Source: an uncultured Prevotellaceae bacterium
GTDB taxonomy: Bacteria > Bacteroidota > Bacteroidia > Bacteroidales > Bacteroidaceae
Direction: 5' to 3'
DNA length: 64,000 nt
Assembly: GCA_945865175.1 (NCBI GenBank)
Contig: CAMBDA010000004.1
Span: forward strand, 1-64,000
The notes beneath the pieces are model-generated. The model was not told the DNA's origin. It searched no databases and saw only the letters and a list, made by a program, of their open reading frames with translations. How positions within the stretch are numbered: the stretch's first letter is position 1; each line of letters begins with the position of its first letter. Positions 52,759 to 63,000 of the stretch are shown here, in pieces. Position numbers and translations under genes: made by a program.

Positions 52759-53901
52759 TTGAGAAAGAGAATATTGACCACAACCGCAGCAATGACACTA
52801 TTGGCCGCTTGCAGCACCAACGATGAGATACAGGCTCCCCAGCAGGAGATGTCCTCCATCGATTTTGCCACCTATGCCCCTACGATGACTAGGGCGGCGG
52901 AGAATTCCTCGTCTGATACGAAGGATGACCTCAGTATTCACCATACCACTTTTAAGGTGTGGGGTAATAAGAAGGTGGGTTCTACATCGACTTACGTTTT
53001 TAATGGCCAAGAGGTAAGCTATAATGGTTCCAAGTGGACTTATGACCCACTCCGCTATTGGGACAAGACGGCTCGCTATAACTTTTATGCTGTGGCTCCG
53101 GCGACTTATGGTGATTCTCAAACGGAAGTAGGGTGGCAAATCTCATCAGATGGAAAATTCTCTCTCTCCAATTTCACTTTAACAGGTAAATCTCTGTCTG
53201 TATCTGCTTCCAATGATGTTGGAGCGGGTGCTTCTTTTAAAGACGTGGACATTGACCTTATGCTTGCTCATGATGTAACGAGCTATGACCAGTACGGAAC
53301 ACCTGTGGTTCTAGAATTTGACCACATCCTTTCTCGCTTTAATATCGGTGTGAAAGCCACATCCCCCAATCAAAATCATACGATTACGGTGAATGAGGTA
53401 AAGGTCTTTAATCTTAAAATGAAGGGCAATTTCACTGAAAATACAACAGGACTTGCAGATGATGAATTAAAAAATGGTACAACAAAACGTTGGTCCAGTA
53501 CCCCAGAACCTTCAACCTCGGGCGTAGGTTATTCCTATGAAAGTGGTACTCAGGACTTCACAACCGAAAAATTCGTCTATCGTGCCCTCGTCATTCCGCA
53601 GGAGGTAGCATACGAGAATCTTCCTTTGTCTGGTCCATTAAATACATCTACCGCAAAGCCATACCTCATGGTTAAATACACCATGAATTACGGCAATAAC
53701 ACAACCGAGACTTTCACCTCCTACTACAATCTGGCGGCTGCCTTTGGCAAAAACGCGACTGACGATAAACTCCCCTTCAACGAAGGCTGGATGAACACCC
53801 TCCATATCACCCTTGGCCCCGAGACCATCGAGTTCTCTGGTCAGGTGAACCAATTCGCGGCACAATCGAGCGTGAACATACCTCCTACAAACGGCAATTA
53901 A
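52759..53901 (+). CDS. Fimbrillin-family lipoprotein 3 (AT-rich, TTG start)
   Basis: A 380-residue lipoprotein (lipobox LAAC, Cys18). The only start that keeps the signal peptide RKRILTTTAAMTLLAAC is TTG 52759; no ATG is in frame before residue 12. It has DFATYAPTMTRAAE, the FKVWGNKKVG strand and WTYDPLRYWDKT, and ends LHITLGPETIEFSGQVNQFAAQ. Its closest relative in the window appears to be protein 1: both are AT-rich (bases 53161-53220 count 22 of 60 G+C) and share YNLAAAFG and FNEGWMNTLHIT wording. It lies 14 bases past the repeat element. Confidence 0.82.
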   Translation: MRKRILTTTAAMTLLAACSTNDEIQAPQQEMSSIDFATYAPTMTRAAENSSSDTKDDLSIHHTTFKVWGNKKVGSTSTYVFNGQEVSYNGSKWTYDPLRYWDKTARYNFYAVAPATYGDSQTEVGWQISSDGKFSLSNFTLTGKSLSVSASNDVGAGASFKDVDIDLMLAHDVTSYDQYGTPVVLEFDHILSRFNIGVKATSPNQNHTITVNEVKVFNLKMKGNFTENTTGLADDELKNGTTKRWSSTPEPSTSGVGYSYESGTQDFTTEKFVYRALVIPQEVAYENLPLSGPLNTSTAKPYLMVKYTMNYGNNTTETFTSYYNLAAAFGKNATDDKLPFNEGWMNTLHITLGPETIEFSGQVNQFAAQSSVNIPPTNGN

Positions 53902-53910
53902 TATATTAAT

Positions 53911-54963
53911 ATGTATACCCCCCACTCAATCCCATGCGCCCTGCTGCTTCTGCTCAGCCTGACGGCTTGCCAGCAGGAGGTGCTTACTGAGGAGAAGCGG
54001 CCCGCTTTGCCCCAGGAGGCTCCCATCAGCTTTACCCGGGGCATGGTGGACAATGTGTCCAGGGTGGGGAACGGACTGGAGGAATATGCCACCACCATGG
54101 GTGTGTGGGGATGGCGCAAGCAGGACGGAGAAAAGGAACAGGTGTTCCGCCACCAGAGGGTCTACTACGACCCGGCGGAACAGGGATGGTTCTATTCGCC
54201 GCTGAAATACTGGAACACCCGTAGCACCTACGACTTCTATGCTTATGCCCCTTACGAACCTTCACTGGTGACCATCGAGGATGGTAAGTGGATACACATC
54301 GTGGGCGTCAGTGTGGCCGGGGAGAACGTACAGGAGACACCCCATGCGCAGGAGGTGAAGGTGTTCAGCCAGGACACCGACTGGATGGTGGCCAGGGCGG
54401 GGCAGACCGATGTGCCGGGCACCTATGGAGCCACCGTGCAGTTCTGCATGCAGCATGTGCTGTCGAAGCTGAACGTGCGCATCTGCATCTCGCAGGAAAT
54501 GGCCGACGCCACCACCTCCGTCACGCTGGACGAGCTCACCGTGGGCACCTTTGCCGCCAGCGGGTCGTTTGCACAGCAGCTGCTCCATACGCCCGTGACC
54601 GCAGCGGAAAGGGCGGTGGAGGAATGGACGCTGGCCCCTGGCGCGCAGGGCCTGACCCTGGGGCGCACCACCAGCTGCACGATACCCACCAGCTACAGCT
54701 ACGTGCTGGAGTCGCTCCTCCTGCCCCAGGCCGTAGACATGGACGACGCATTGCAGATGGCCTATACGCTCCACTATGCCGACGGCCACGGGGAGACCTT
54801 CCGCTACAGCCTGCTCCTGCGCGAGGCCAGTGCGGACTTCGAGACGCTGGTGAGCGGGTGCAACTATACCCTCTCCTTCACCATCGCCCCGAGCAGCATC
54901 CAGTTCCAGGCCAGTGCCTACCAGTGGGCCGACGGAGAGACCGGCAACGTGGCATTACCATAA
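53911..54963 (+). CDS. Fimbrillin-family lipoprotein 4 (very GC-rich)
   Basis: A 350-residue lipoprotein (lipobox LTAC, Cys20) opening with ISFTRGMVDNVSR, MGVWGWRKQ and WFYSPLKYWNTR. It ends YTLSFTIAPSSIQFQASAYQWADGE, the regular family end without insertion. A hand count of bases 54601-54660 gives 44 of 60 G+C, in sharp contrast to the gene just before it. It starts 9 bases after protein 3. Confidence 0.83.
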   Translation: MYTPHSIPCALLLLLSLTACQQEVLTEEKRPALPQEAPISFTRGMVDNVSRVGNGLEEYATTMGVWGWRKQDGEKEQVFRHQRVYYDPAEQGWFYSPLKYWNTRSTYDFYAYAPYEPSLVTIEDGKWIHIVGVSVAGENVQETPHAQEVKVFSQDTDWMVARAGQTDVPGTYGATVQFCMQHVLSKLNVRICISQEMADATTSVTLDELTVGTFAASGSFAQQLLHTPVTAAERAVEEWTLAPGAQGLTLGRTTSCTIPTSYSYVLESLLLPQAVDMDDALQMAYTLHYADGHGETFRYSLLLREASADFETLVSGCNYTLSFTIAPSSIQFQASAYQWADGETGNVALP

Positions 54964-54996
54964 TGATAATTAAATAAACAAAATGCAAGAACGAAT

Positions 54997-56424
54997 ATGA
55001 AAAAGAAACTGATTCCAATGATGCTCACGATGGGCCTGACGGTGGCCTCGTGCAGCGACTCGGTATTGCAGGAGCCCGCAGGCGGACAAGCCGGCCAGCA
55101 GGCCATCACCTTCGACAATATCCTTACGGACCATTCCACCCGCAACAGCCTGTCGGGCAGCAATTTCCCCACGGGGACGGCCATGGCCGTGTGGGGCTTC
55201 CAGGACGGGACAGGCCTGCTGTTCAAGGACCAGACCGTGACGCGCGAAGCCAACGGCCAATGGACCTACAGCCCGCTCAAGTACTGGAACGCCGGCTCCA
55301 CTTACGCTTTCTATGCCATGTACCCGCAGACGGTGACGCACACCTTTGACCAGACGGGCAAGAACTTCACCATCCCGGGCTTCACGGTGGCGGATGCCAT
55401 TGCAGACCAGACCGACCTGATGATTGCACAGGAGAACACGCCCCAGCCGTTCAACCTGGTGACCATGACCTTCAACCACATCCTTTGCAATGTAAATTTC
55501 TATGCCCAGATAGTGTCCACGTTGCAGAACAACGGGGTGACAGGTGCCACCATCAACAGCCTCACGATAACAGGCATCAAGAACCAGGGCACCTTCACCC
55601 AGAGTGGGTTTGATGCCGGCAGCAAGGTGGCCAGTGGTGCATGGAGCGGTCAGACAGGCACATGGACCTCGCCTGCCAACACCACCACGCCAGTGGGATT
55701 CACCTACACGAAGAATGGTACAATGGGCAGTGAAGGCAATGTGCTCCGCGACATGCTCCTCCTGCCCCAGCAGCTAAGTGCAACGCTGACGGTGAAGTAT
55801 ACCCTCACTTACAGCGACGGCACCACCACCACCTTCGACAAGAGCCTTCCCTTGGAGTCCATCCTGTATAATGGCGCTCCCCTCAACGAATGGAAATACA
55901 ACACCATCTATAACTACATCATGACGCTCGACCCCACCCGTCGCGAGCCCGGCGACTTCACCGATGTGGCCATTGATTGGGATGGTACCTTGAACGACGA
56001 TTGCGAGCCTACCCCCAATAGTAAGTTGGAGGGCCCCGATGCCAATGGCAATTATGTGGTAGTGGTTACCGATGATACTGGGAATGTGACGGACACTTAT
56101 CCCACCGCATGGGAAGACGTGGACAACGACGGTAAGTGGGAGCTGGGTGTGGACCGTGACGGCGATGGCCACATAGACAATGTGGATGACGAAAACACCA
56201 CAAGTTCAACCAATCAAGATGTTTCCGATGGAAATCCGAGCAACCCCGACGGCAAGGATGTCATCCTCATCGACACCACGGGCGACGGCAAACCCGACAA
56301 GCAGATAGAGAAGGACCCTGGCACGGGAGATGTTGACCCCATTCTGGACACCGTCATCCGATTCAGCGCCACCGTGGAGAATTGGAAGGATGAAAAAGAT
56401 GTGGAGGTAGTTATAACGCAGTAA
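54997..56424 (+). CDS. Fimbrillin-family lipoprotein 5 with inserted Asp/Gly-rich module
   Basis: A 475-residue lipoprotein (lipobox TVASC, Cys19) with AITFDNILTDHSTR, MAVWGFQDG and WTYSPLKYWNAG. The fimbrillin body runs to YNYIMTLDPTR. About 128 residues then intervene before the normal last strand VIRFSATVENWKDE. The insert contains DVDNDGKW, DRDGDGHIDNVDDEN and DTTGDGKPD, which look like DxDxDG calcium-binding loops as in thrombospondin type 3 or dockerin repeats. The following gene carries the same module, so the two are tandem paralogs. Confidence 0.85.
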   Translation: MKKKLIPMMLTMGLTVASCSDSVLQEPAGGQAGQQAITFDNILTDHSTRNSLSGSNFPTGTAMAVWGFQDGTGLLFKDQTVTREANGQWTYSPLKYWNAGSTYAFYAMYPQTVTHTFDQTGKNFTIPGFTVADAIADQTDLMIAQENTPQPFNLVTMTFNHILCNVNFYAQIVSTLQNNGVTGATINSLTITGIKNQGTFTQSGFDAGSKVASGAWSGQTGTWTSPANTTTPVGFTYTKNGTMGSEGNVLRDMLLLPQQLSATLTVKYTLTYSDGTTTTFDKSLPLESILYNGAPLNEWKYNTIYNYIMTLDPTRREPGDFTDVAIDWDGTLNDDCEPTPNSKLEGPDANGNYVVVVTDDTGNVTDTYPTAWEDVDNDGKWELGVDRDGDGHIDNVDDENTTSSTNQDVSDGNPSNPDGKDVILIDTTGDGKPDKQIEKDPGTGDVDPILDTVIRFSATVENWKDEKDVEVVITQ

Positions 56425-56430
56425 AAGAAT

Positions 56431-57867
56431 ATGAAAAAGACAATCCTTTCGGGCATGGCTGCCACCATCATGCTGGCCGCATGCCAACAAAACGAGGTGC
56501 TGGTGGACCCCAATGGCGGGAGCACCGGCAGCAACAGTGAAGCCATCAGTTTTGGCCTGCCCCTGCCGGACAATGGCAGCCGCACGGCCTTGAGCCAGGC
56601 CACAGGATTCCCCTTGGGGAGCGTTATTACTGTGGACGGATTCCAGACCAACGACAAGCAGCAGGTGTTCCGGCTTTTCACCGACCAGGCAGTGGAACAC
56701 AGCGCGGCCGGCACATGGACCTACAGCCCCGTACGCTACTGGGACATCAAATCCACGTATGTGTTCTATGCCTTCTACCCCTATGGCATGGCGCACACCT
56801 TTGATGCCGGCAACCGCACCTATGCAGTGGACAGCTACACCGTTCCCGACAGCAAGGACAGCCAGGAGGACATCATGATAGCCCAGGAGAACCACACCCT
56901 TCCCCTGAACCTGGTGACCCTCAACTTCAACCACATCCTGAGCCAGGTGAACTTCTATTTCAAGGCCTCGTCCAATTTCTCCCTCAACCAGGTGGAGAAG
57001 GTGGAACTCACCCACTTTGATGTGACGGGCATACGCAACGAAGGCTCCTACGCGCAGACGGGCTTCAATGCCACCACAGGCATTGCCGAAGGCCAATGGA
57101 CCCTTGCAGCCAACAGTGGCCTGTATGACTTCCCCGAGGTGACCGCAGTGGCTCCCATACAGAGCCATACCGACGTGTCCACCCTTGAGGACGGTCTGCT
57201 GATGCTGCCGCAGGGGCTGAACGACGTGTGGGCCGAGATTTCCTACAGGATTAGCTATGACAACGGTTCGCAGAGCGCCTATTCGGCCAAGGTGAATCTG
57301 GCCAAGGTGAAGGCTGTGCTCCAGAACTCCACCACCGGCAGCGTGGAGCAGATAGACAAATGGAAGCCCAACCACGTCTATAACTACTACTTTGCCTTTG
57401 ACCCCAGCAAGCAGAACACGGACAACTGGACCATCGACTACAACGGTAGTACGGGTGGTGACGGCACACCCATTGAGGGTGCTACGCTGGTGCAGGACGA
57501 AGGCGGCAATTTCATTGGCGTAGACATTGACGGCGACGGCCAGGCCGACTATCCCCTTGCCTGGGAAGACATTGACGGCGACGGCAAGGACGAAGGCGGC
57601 ATCGACCACGACGGCGACGGCCACATAGACAACGTGGACGGTGAGAACGTGAACCATGCCGACCCCACCAGTCCTGCCTATGGCAGCGTGACAGACGGCA
57701 ATGCCAACAACCCAGGTGGCGGCGATGTGATTCTGATTGACACGGACGGCGACGGCATCTGCGAAACGCAGCTGGAGAACCCGTTGCCCATATCAACAGC
57801 CATTGAGTTCTCGGCCGAGATAGAAGAATGGGAAGGCACATACGATGCAGTCGTAGATGCCCAGTAA
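56431..57867 (+). CDS. Fimbrillin-family lipoprotein 6 with inserted Asp/Gly-rich module
   Basis: A 478-residue lipoprotein (lipobox LAAC, Cys18) with AISFGLPLPDNGSR and WTYSPVRYWDIK. The body ends YNYYFAFDPSK. The insert follows (DIDGDGQADYPLAWEDIDGD, DHDGDGHIDNVDGEN, VILIDTDGDG), then the final strand AIEFSAEIEEWEG. It parallels protein 5 in insertion point, motif order and the YPxAWED and VILIDT phrases. Start is 6 bases after the previous stop. Confidence 0.85.
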   Translation: MKKTILSGMAATIMLAACQQNEVLVDPNGGSTGSNSEAISFGLPLPDNGSRTALSQATGFPLGSVITVDGFQTNDKQQVFRLFTDQAVEHSAAGTWTYSPVRYWDIKSTYVFYAFYPYGMAHTFDAGNRTYAVDSYTVPDSKDSQEDIMIAQENHTLPLNLVTLNFNHILSQVNFYFKASSNFSLNQVEKVELTHFDVTGIRNEGSYAQTGFNATTGIAEGQWTLAANSGLYDFPEVTAVAPIQSHTDVSTLEDGLLMLPQGLNDVWAEISYRISYDNGSQSAYSAKVNLAKVKAVLQNSTTGSVEQIDKWKPNHVYNYYFAFDPSKQNTDNWTIDYNGSTGGDGTPIEGATLVQDEGGNFIGVDIDGDGQADYPLAWEDIDGDGKDEGGIDHDGDGHIDNVDGENVNHADPTSPAYGSVTDGNANNPGGGDVILIDTDGDGICETQLENPLPISTAIEFSAEIEEWEGTYDAVVDAQ

Positions 57868-57891
57868 TTGAAACATAAACAAGCGAATATA

Positions 57892-58902
57892 ATGAAACGC
57901 ATACTCCTTATACATTTAGATACATCTTCAATTGAGGCAGTGATTGCCGTGTTGCTAATGGCTTCGGTCTGCTCTTGTGGGCAGACTGAGGTTTCCCTTG
58001 TCCCGCAACAAACGGCCATCGGTTTTGCCCCAAGCGATGCCGCATCCTCGCGTGGCGTGGTAACGGATGTGACGGCGCTGAAGGAATTCTATGTGTATGG
58101 GCTCAAGAACAGCAACACGCTGTTCAACAAGCAACAGGTAGCGAAGGGGAGTGATGCGTGGACCTATTCCCCCATCAAGTATTGGGACACCGCGTCGGGC
58201 GTCACCTATACCTTTGGGGCTGTGGCCGGAGTGACAGCAGGCCAATTGAGCACCTTGTCGGCCTCCACTATCACGGTGTCCAATATCCCCCAATGGCAGG
58301 AAGTGAACGATGATGCACAGGATTTCCTGGTGTCCAATGTATACTCCAATCAGCCGCTCAGTGTGTTCAGTGGCGGAACGGTACACTTCAACTTCACCCA
58401 TCAGCTGGCCTATCTGCAAGTGAAGGCCCAGAAGGTGAGCACAAGCGGAGGAACCACGGACACAGACAAGTATGCGATAACGGGAATCACCCTGAAGAAA
58501 AATTTACCCACCACAGATGCGAAGCGGACATTCACCCTGCAGCTGACAGATGGAGCGATGGCATGGTGCGAAGCGGGGACAGCGGGCGCGGATAAGGAGC
58601 TCTTCTCGATCGGCTCGGGCGGCTCGAAAACACTCGATTCCACCCCCACCGACATCACTTCCTGGCTGATTGCGCCCTTCACCTGCACGGACACGGAGAT
58701 GCAGGTTACCTACACCCAGAACGGCAAGCCGAAAACCAGCACCATCTCCCTCAACGACAAGCTGCAGCTCAGTGGGTTTGAGGGGAACCACAAGTATGTG
58801 ATCACCCTGAAGGTGGGTGCTACGCTGGTGAATGCCGAGGTGCTGGAGATTCAAGGCTGGACGCAAGAGAATGAGGTGGACGACCCTGTATATAACTGGT
58901 AG
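57892..58902 (+). CDS. Fimbrillin-family lipoprotein 7
   Basis: A 336-residue protein whose signal is unusual: MKRILLIHLDTSSIEA precedes the hydrophobic core, with Cys27 and Cys29 both possible lipidation sites (MASVCSC). AIGFAPSDAASSRG, FYVYGLKNS and WTYSPIKYWDTA identify the family. The end, YVITLKVGATLVNAEVLEIQGWTQE, replaces the usual IxF strand with LVNAEVLEIQGW. ATG 57892 is chosen; an upstream TTG would add only polar residues. Confidence 0.8.
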   Translation: MKRILLIHLDTSSIEAVIAVLLMASVCSCGQTEVSLVPQQTAIGFAPSDAASSRGVVTDVTALKEFYVYGLKNSNTLFNKQQVAKGSDAWTYSPIKYWDTASGVTYTFGAVAGVTAGQLSTLSASTITVSNIPQWQEVNDDAQDFLVSNVYSNQPLSVFSGGTVHFNFTHQLAYLQVKAQKVSTSGGTTDTDKYAITGITLKKNLPTTDAKRTFTLQLTDGAMAWCEAGTAGADKELFSIGSGGSKTLDSTPTDITSWLIAPFTCTDTEMQVTYTQNGKPKTSTISLNDKLQLSGFEGNHKYVITLKVGATLVNAEVLEIQGWTQENEVDDPVYNW

Positions 58903-58905
58903 ACA

Positions 58906-60000
58906 ATGATGAGCATGACGATGAAGAAAGGATATTGCATGATGGCTGTGGCCCTGCTGATGGCCGCCTGCGCCGAGGACAACCTGCAGGAGGTGCGCCC
59001 AGATGGAAAGGTGCGCGTGGATGTGGGATGCGAAAGCCAGACGGAAGTGCAGGTGGGCACGCGTGCTGCTGCCGATGGCTACACGGAGTTTGGCGGTGCG
59101 GACTATGACGGCGTGCAGCTGGGCGTGATTGCCTGGCAGAAAAATACGCAGAAATATGACCAGGGATTTGCCACCTATTCCTATTCCAACGGTGCGGGCA
59201 AATGGACCTCGAATGTCTATCTGGCCAAGCAAACCTACAACGTTTATGGCTATATGCCCCACAACGGAGAGGCCAACAGCATCAAGCCTGACTTGGGGAG
59301 CGAAGCAAATCCCTCCACCTTTGCCATGAAGTGGACAGGCCAGCCCACTTTTGCCACCAAGCCTGTGCTGGCTTCAGTGGGGTCGGCTAGAAGCACTGCC
59401 AGCTCTGTAACCGACGGGTCTTTCTCTGTGGACGTGGACCGGGTGGGTCAGGAAGAGAAAATCAATTTCCGCATGAACCATCTGCTGGCCAAGCTGAACC
59501 TCCGGTTCTATCTGCCTGAACCGTATGCCGACAAACGACAGATAAAGGTGACCCAGGTGACACTGGGCGGCGCGCAGGGCGTGGCCAACCGATACGACAT
59601 CACCTGCTCGTATGATGCCAGAGGTGCGCTCACTACCACCTATGCGCCCATGCAGGGCGCGCCCGCTACGGGCAATAACTATCCTTACAAGGATCCCGAC
59701 GGCCTGCTCCTCACGACCAGCAAACAGCTGTTCGGCACCTATTACTTTGTGCCCGATGCCGTGAACCGCAGCAACCTTATGACCCTGACCGTCACCTATA
59801 ATGTATATGACAAGAACGGCACCCTGACGCGCGAGCACCAGACGGCCACCAATGCCAAGATAGCCCTCCACAAGGTGAACAATGTGGCGCAGGCCACACA
59901 GGTGGCACATGAATATACGGCGAACGTGAAGGTGGTGCCCTCCTATCTGTATGTGCTCTCCGACGGGGACATGCAGAACCCCTACATCGTATTGAACTAG
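58906..60000 (+). CDS. Fimbrillin-like lipoprotein 8 (divergent)
   Basis: A 364-residue lipoprotein (lipobox LMAAC, Cys22), with a start among ATG 58906, 58909, 58915 and 58921. It lacks the YSPxxYWD block. Instead it has KWTSNVYLAKQTYNVYGYMP, but keeps the paired-sandwich pattern, FRMNHLLAKLNLRF (the family's HxLAKLN strand) and a terminal VKVVPSYLYVLSDGD. It could be a tip or adaptor subunit, since it is last in the series and next to the giant protein. That role is a guess. Confidence 0.7.
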   Translation: MMSMTMKKGYCMMAVALLMAACAEDNLQEVRPDGKVRVDVGCESQTEVQVGTRAAADGYTEFGGADYDGVQLGVIAWQKNTQKYDQGFATYSYSNGAGKWTSNVYLAKQTYNVYGYMPHNGEANSIKPDLGSEANPSTFAMKWTGQPTFATKPVLASVGSARSTASSVTDGSFSVDVDRVGQEEKINFRMNHLLAKLNLRFYLPEPYADKRQIKVTQVTLGGAQGVANRYDITCSYDARGALTTTYAPMQGAPATGNNYPYKDPDGLLLTTSKQLFGTYYFVPDAVNRSNLMTLTVTYNVYDKNGTLTREHQTATNAKIALHKVNNVAQATQVAHEYTANVKVVPSYLYVLSDGDMQNPYIVLN

Positions 60001-60021
60001 AACAGAAAATCCTACCCAGCT

Positions 60022-63000
60022 ATGACACGATATTGCAGACATATAATCATCCTACTGACAGCCGCATTGGCCGGCTCCCTGCAGGCACACGCCCAGATAA
60101 GCATTGGCGGCGATGTGTTCGGCGGGGGCGAGAACGGTGATGTGGGCGATGAAGGCTCAGCCACAGCATCCACGGCTGCCACCCATGTGAGCGTGTATTC
60201 GGAAACCGTCAACATTGTGTATGGCGGGGGCAAGAACGGAAAGGTGTATGGCGACACCCATGTCACGCTGGGGCGCAAGGATGCCACGGGCTACTGGGAC
60301 GGCCGCCCGGCCATTCTGCGCAGTGTGTATGGCGGTGGTTACCGGGGTGCAGTGTGGGGCACCACCCATCTGACCATGCAGGAGGGCCGCATAGGTTTCT
60401 ATTACGACCTGAAGACAGGGGATTTCAAGTATAACATGAATGTGCCAGGCAACACCCACAACCTGCTCAAGGAGAGCGGAAACCTGTATGGCGGCGGCTA
60501 TGGCGAGGGAGCCAGTGTGGACGGCACCCTGGTGAAGCTCTACGGCGGCATTGTGCGCAACAGCGTGTATGGAGGCGGCGAGATTGCTGCCGTGGGCAGG
60601 CTGAAGGACAATTATAGCACCAAGGTGGAGAATGTAACCCCCGAAAAAATTGAGAAGGCAGGCCATACGCTGGTGCAGATGTATGGCGGAAAGGTGGAGA
60701 ACGATGTGTTTGGCGGCGGACGCGGCTATGCCATCGATGCCTATGGCAACACCCAGTCGGGCGAGGTGGGCTATGCCGACGGTTACACCTTCGGCCAGAC
60801 CGAGGTGAACATCTTCCGCGGCACCATCGGCACGGATGCCAGCGTGGTGGAAGGCCATGGCAATGTGTTCGGCGGCGGCAACATCGGTTATGTGTATTCG
60901 GGAACGGGCCGCAAGAGCAATGCAGACGGGTATTACTATGGTGCGGACAGCAAGTTGACCGAGGACTGCAAGGTGCTGGTGTCGCCCTATTGCATGGCCA
61001 CTGAGGATGTGACGGTGAACAGTACAGCTTACAAACAGGGCGACTATGTGCCTGCAGAGAAACTCAACCAACTCGCGAACAGTGATTCCCAGTGGGGCAG
61101 TCTGGACAATCTGGGCATCACCATCCGCAATGCCGTGTTTGCAGGCGGTAATGTGTCGTCGGGTTCCGACAAGGTGTATGCCAATGCCAAGACGGTGTTC
61201 GGCAATGCCACGGCCACTGTGAGCGACCTTTTCGACAAGGACTTCATCACGCTGGGAGAAGACGAGATAGGCGGACTCTATGGCGACGGCAACCTCACCT
61301 TTGTGGACGGCTACCGCGAGCTGAACATCACCAACTATGGCACCGACTTCTACAACCTGAACAGCCAGCTGACTCACGAGGAATATCTGCAGCTCAACGA
61401 CCGCGAGCGTGCCTACTTTGAACTGCAATACCTGGTCAAGAGTGCCCATACCTATAATTATTACAGATGTACCCAGCCCTACACCTCGGGCGAGGTCACG
61501 TATAAGTACAACCAGAAGATAAGCGAGGCGGATTACGAGCTGCTTTCTGCTGACGACAAGACGCACTGGACATCCGGCTCCACCGCATACGCCGAAGGGG
61601 ACAAGGTAAACCAGGACGAATATAACCTGATGGATGCGGGGGAGCAGGCCAACTGGGAGCTCTTTGGCTTCTGCACCCTCTATGCAGGCCGCATGATGAA
61701 CACCATCCAGCGTGCCGACTTCTGCGGCCTCTTTGGCAGCCGCGTTGTGCTGAAGGGCGCACAGGACCGTGTGACCAATGTGGCCGACCAGACCAAATAC
61801 ACCATCAACCGAGTGGGCGAGGTGTCGCTCAACCGGAACACCAAGGACGGCAATGTGCAGAGCAACAACACCTCTGATAATGCGCGTGGCAACTATTTCG
61901 GCATCTACAATGTGGTGAACTACCTGGGCGGACTCACTTCCGATGTGGACATCCAGAGCAAGCGCACTACGGGCAATCTGGAAGGAGCCTATAAGCCTTC
62001 AGAGGAAGGTGAAACCTATCTGAAATGGAAAACCGATAACATGGGCAACCGCAAGCGCAACAACGGTTCCAGCGCCAACCAGGTGGCCCTGGCCTCGGGT
62101 GTGTGGCTGGAGCTTGTGAAGGAGCCTGCTGCGGCCACATCGTCTGCCGAGAAGGACTATGGCTACATCACGGGCGTGGTGGAGCTGGACCTTATCAATG
62201 TGTCGCCCGATGAGGGTGGTGGCTATGTGTATGCCAAGAATGAGCATGGGGCACAAAGTGCTTCGGGCGTTTCCCAAACCACATTGACGGCAGCCAATAA
62301 CGGTGCCGTGTCGAACAAACAGTATACCTATGATGCGAATCAGGGCAAGGTGGAGACCTCGGGCAATTTTGTCCACAGCACCAAGCGCATTGTGGACGAC
62401 TGCTATCCCAACCACGGCAATGTCAACGAAAAAGCCCACTACTGGTATATCCGCGGTGAATACTATGTATACGACCAATACATTTCGGCCTATACGGGCT
62501 CGGCACAGAGCTATGCCCGCGAGGTGAACATCCCCCTCACCATCACGGCCGAGGCACAGGGCAAACTGGACATGCAGAACGCATGGCCCAACAAGTATGC
62601 CTACTGGACGGGCGAGATACCAGCCGAGTATCAGAGCAAGACCGACTCCACGGCCATCCTTGTGAATGGCGTTACCTATCACAAGAATGACCCCATCACC
62701 TATTGGGACTGGCAGCGACTGGCTACATCGGCTGAGAAGGACTTCTTCACGGACCTGACCTTTGTATGCGCCAATAATTTCAATGCAATTACGGCGGGCA
62801 CCATCCTGCTGCAAAACCAGTTGCCAACGAATGAAAGTAACGAGCTTCTTGAATGGGTGAAGAAGGATGATCCTTCTGCCCTGATTACGGATGCCAACTA
62901 TCAGAAATTACCGGATGATAAGAAGGACCTGTATGGCCGCACCTACAACCGCACCAATGCCATTTCTTCGGCCAACGGCTTTGCCCTGACGCTGGCTTGG

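Noticed and set aside
60157-61566. 469-codon minus-strand frame opposite the giant surface protein
   Set aside because: It mirrors the repeat coding of the plus strand and has no start context or recognisable domain.
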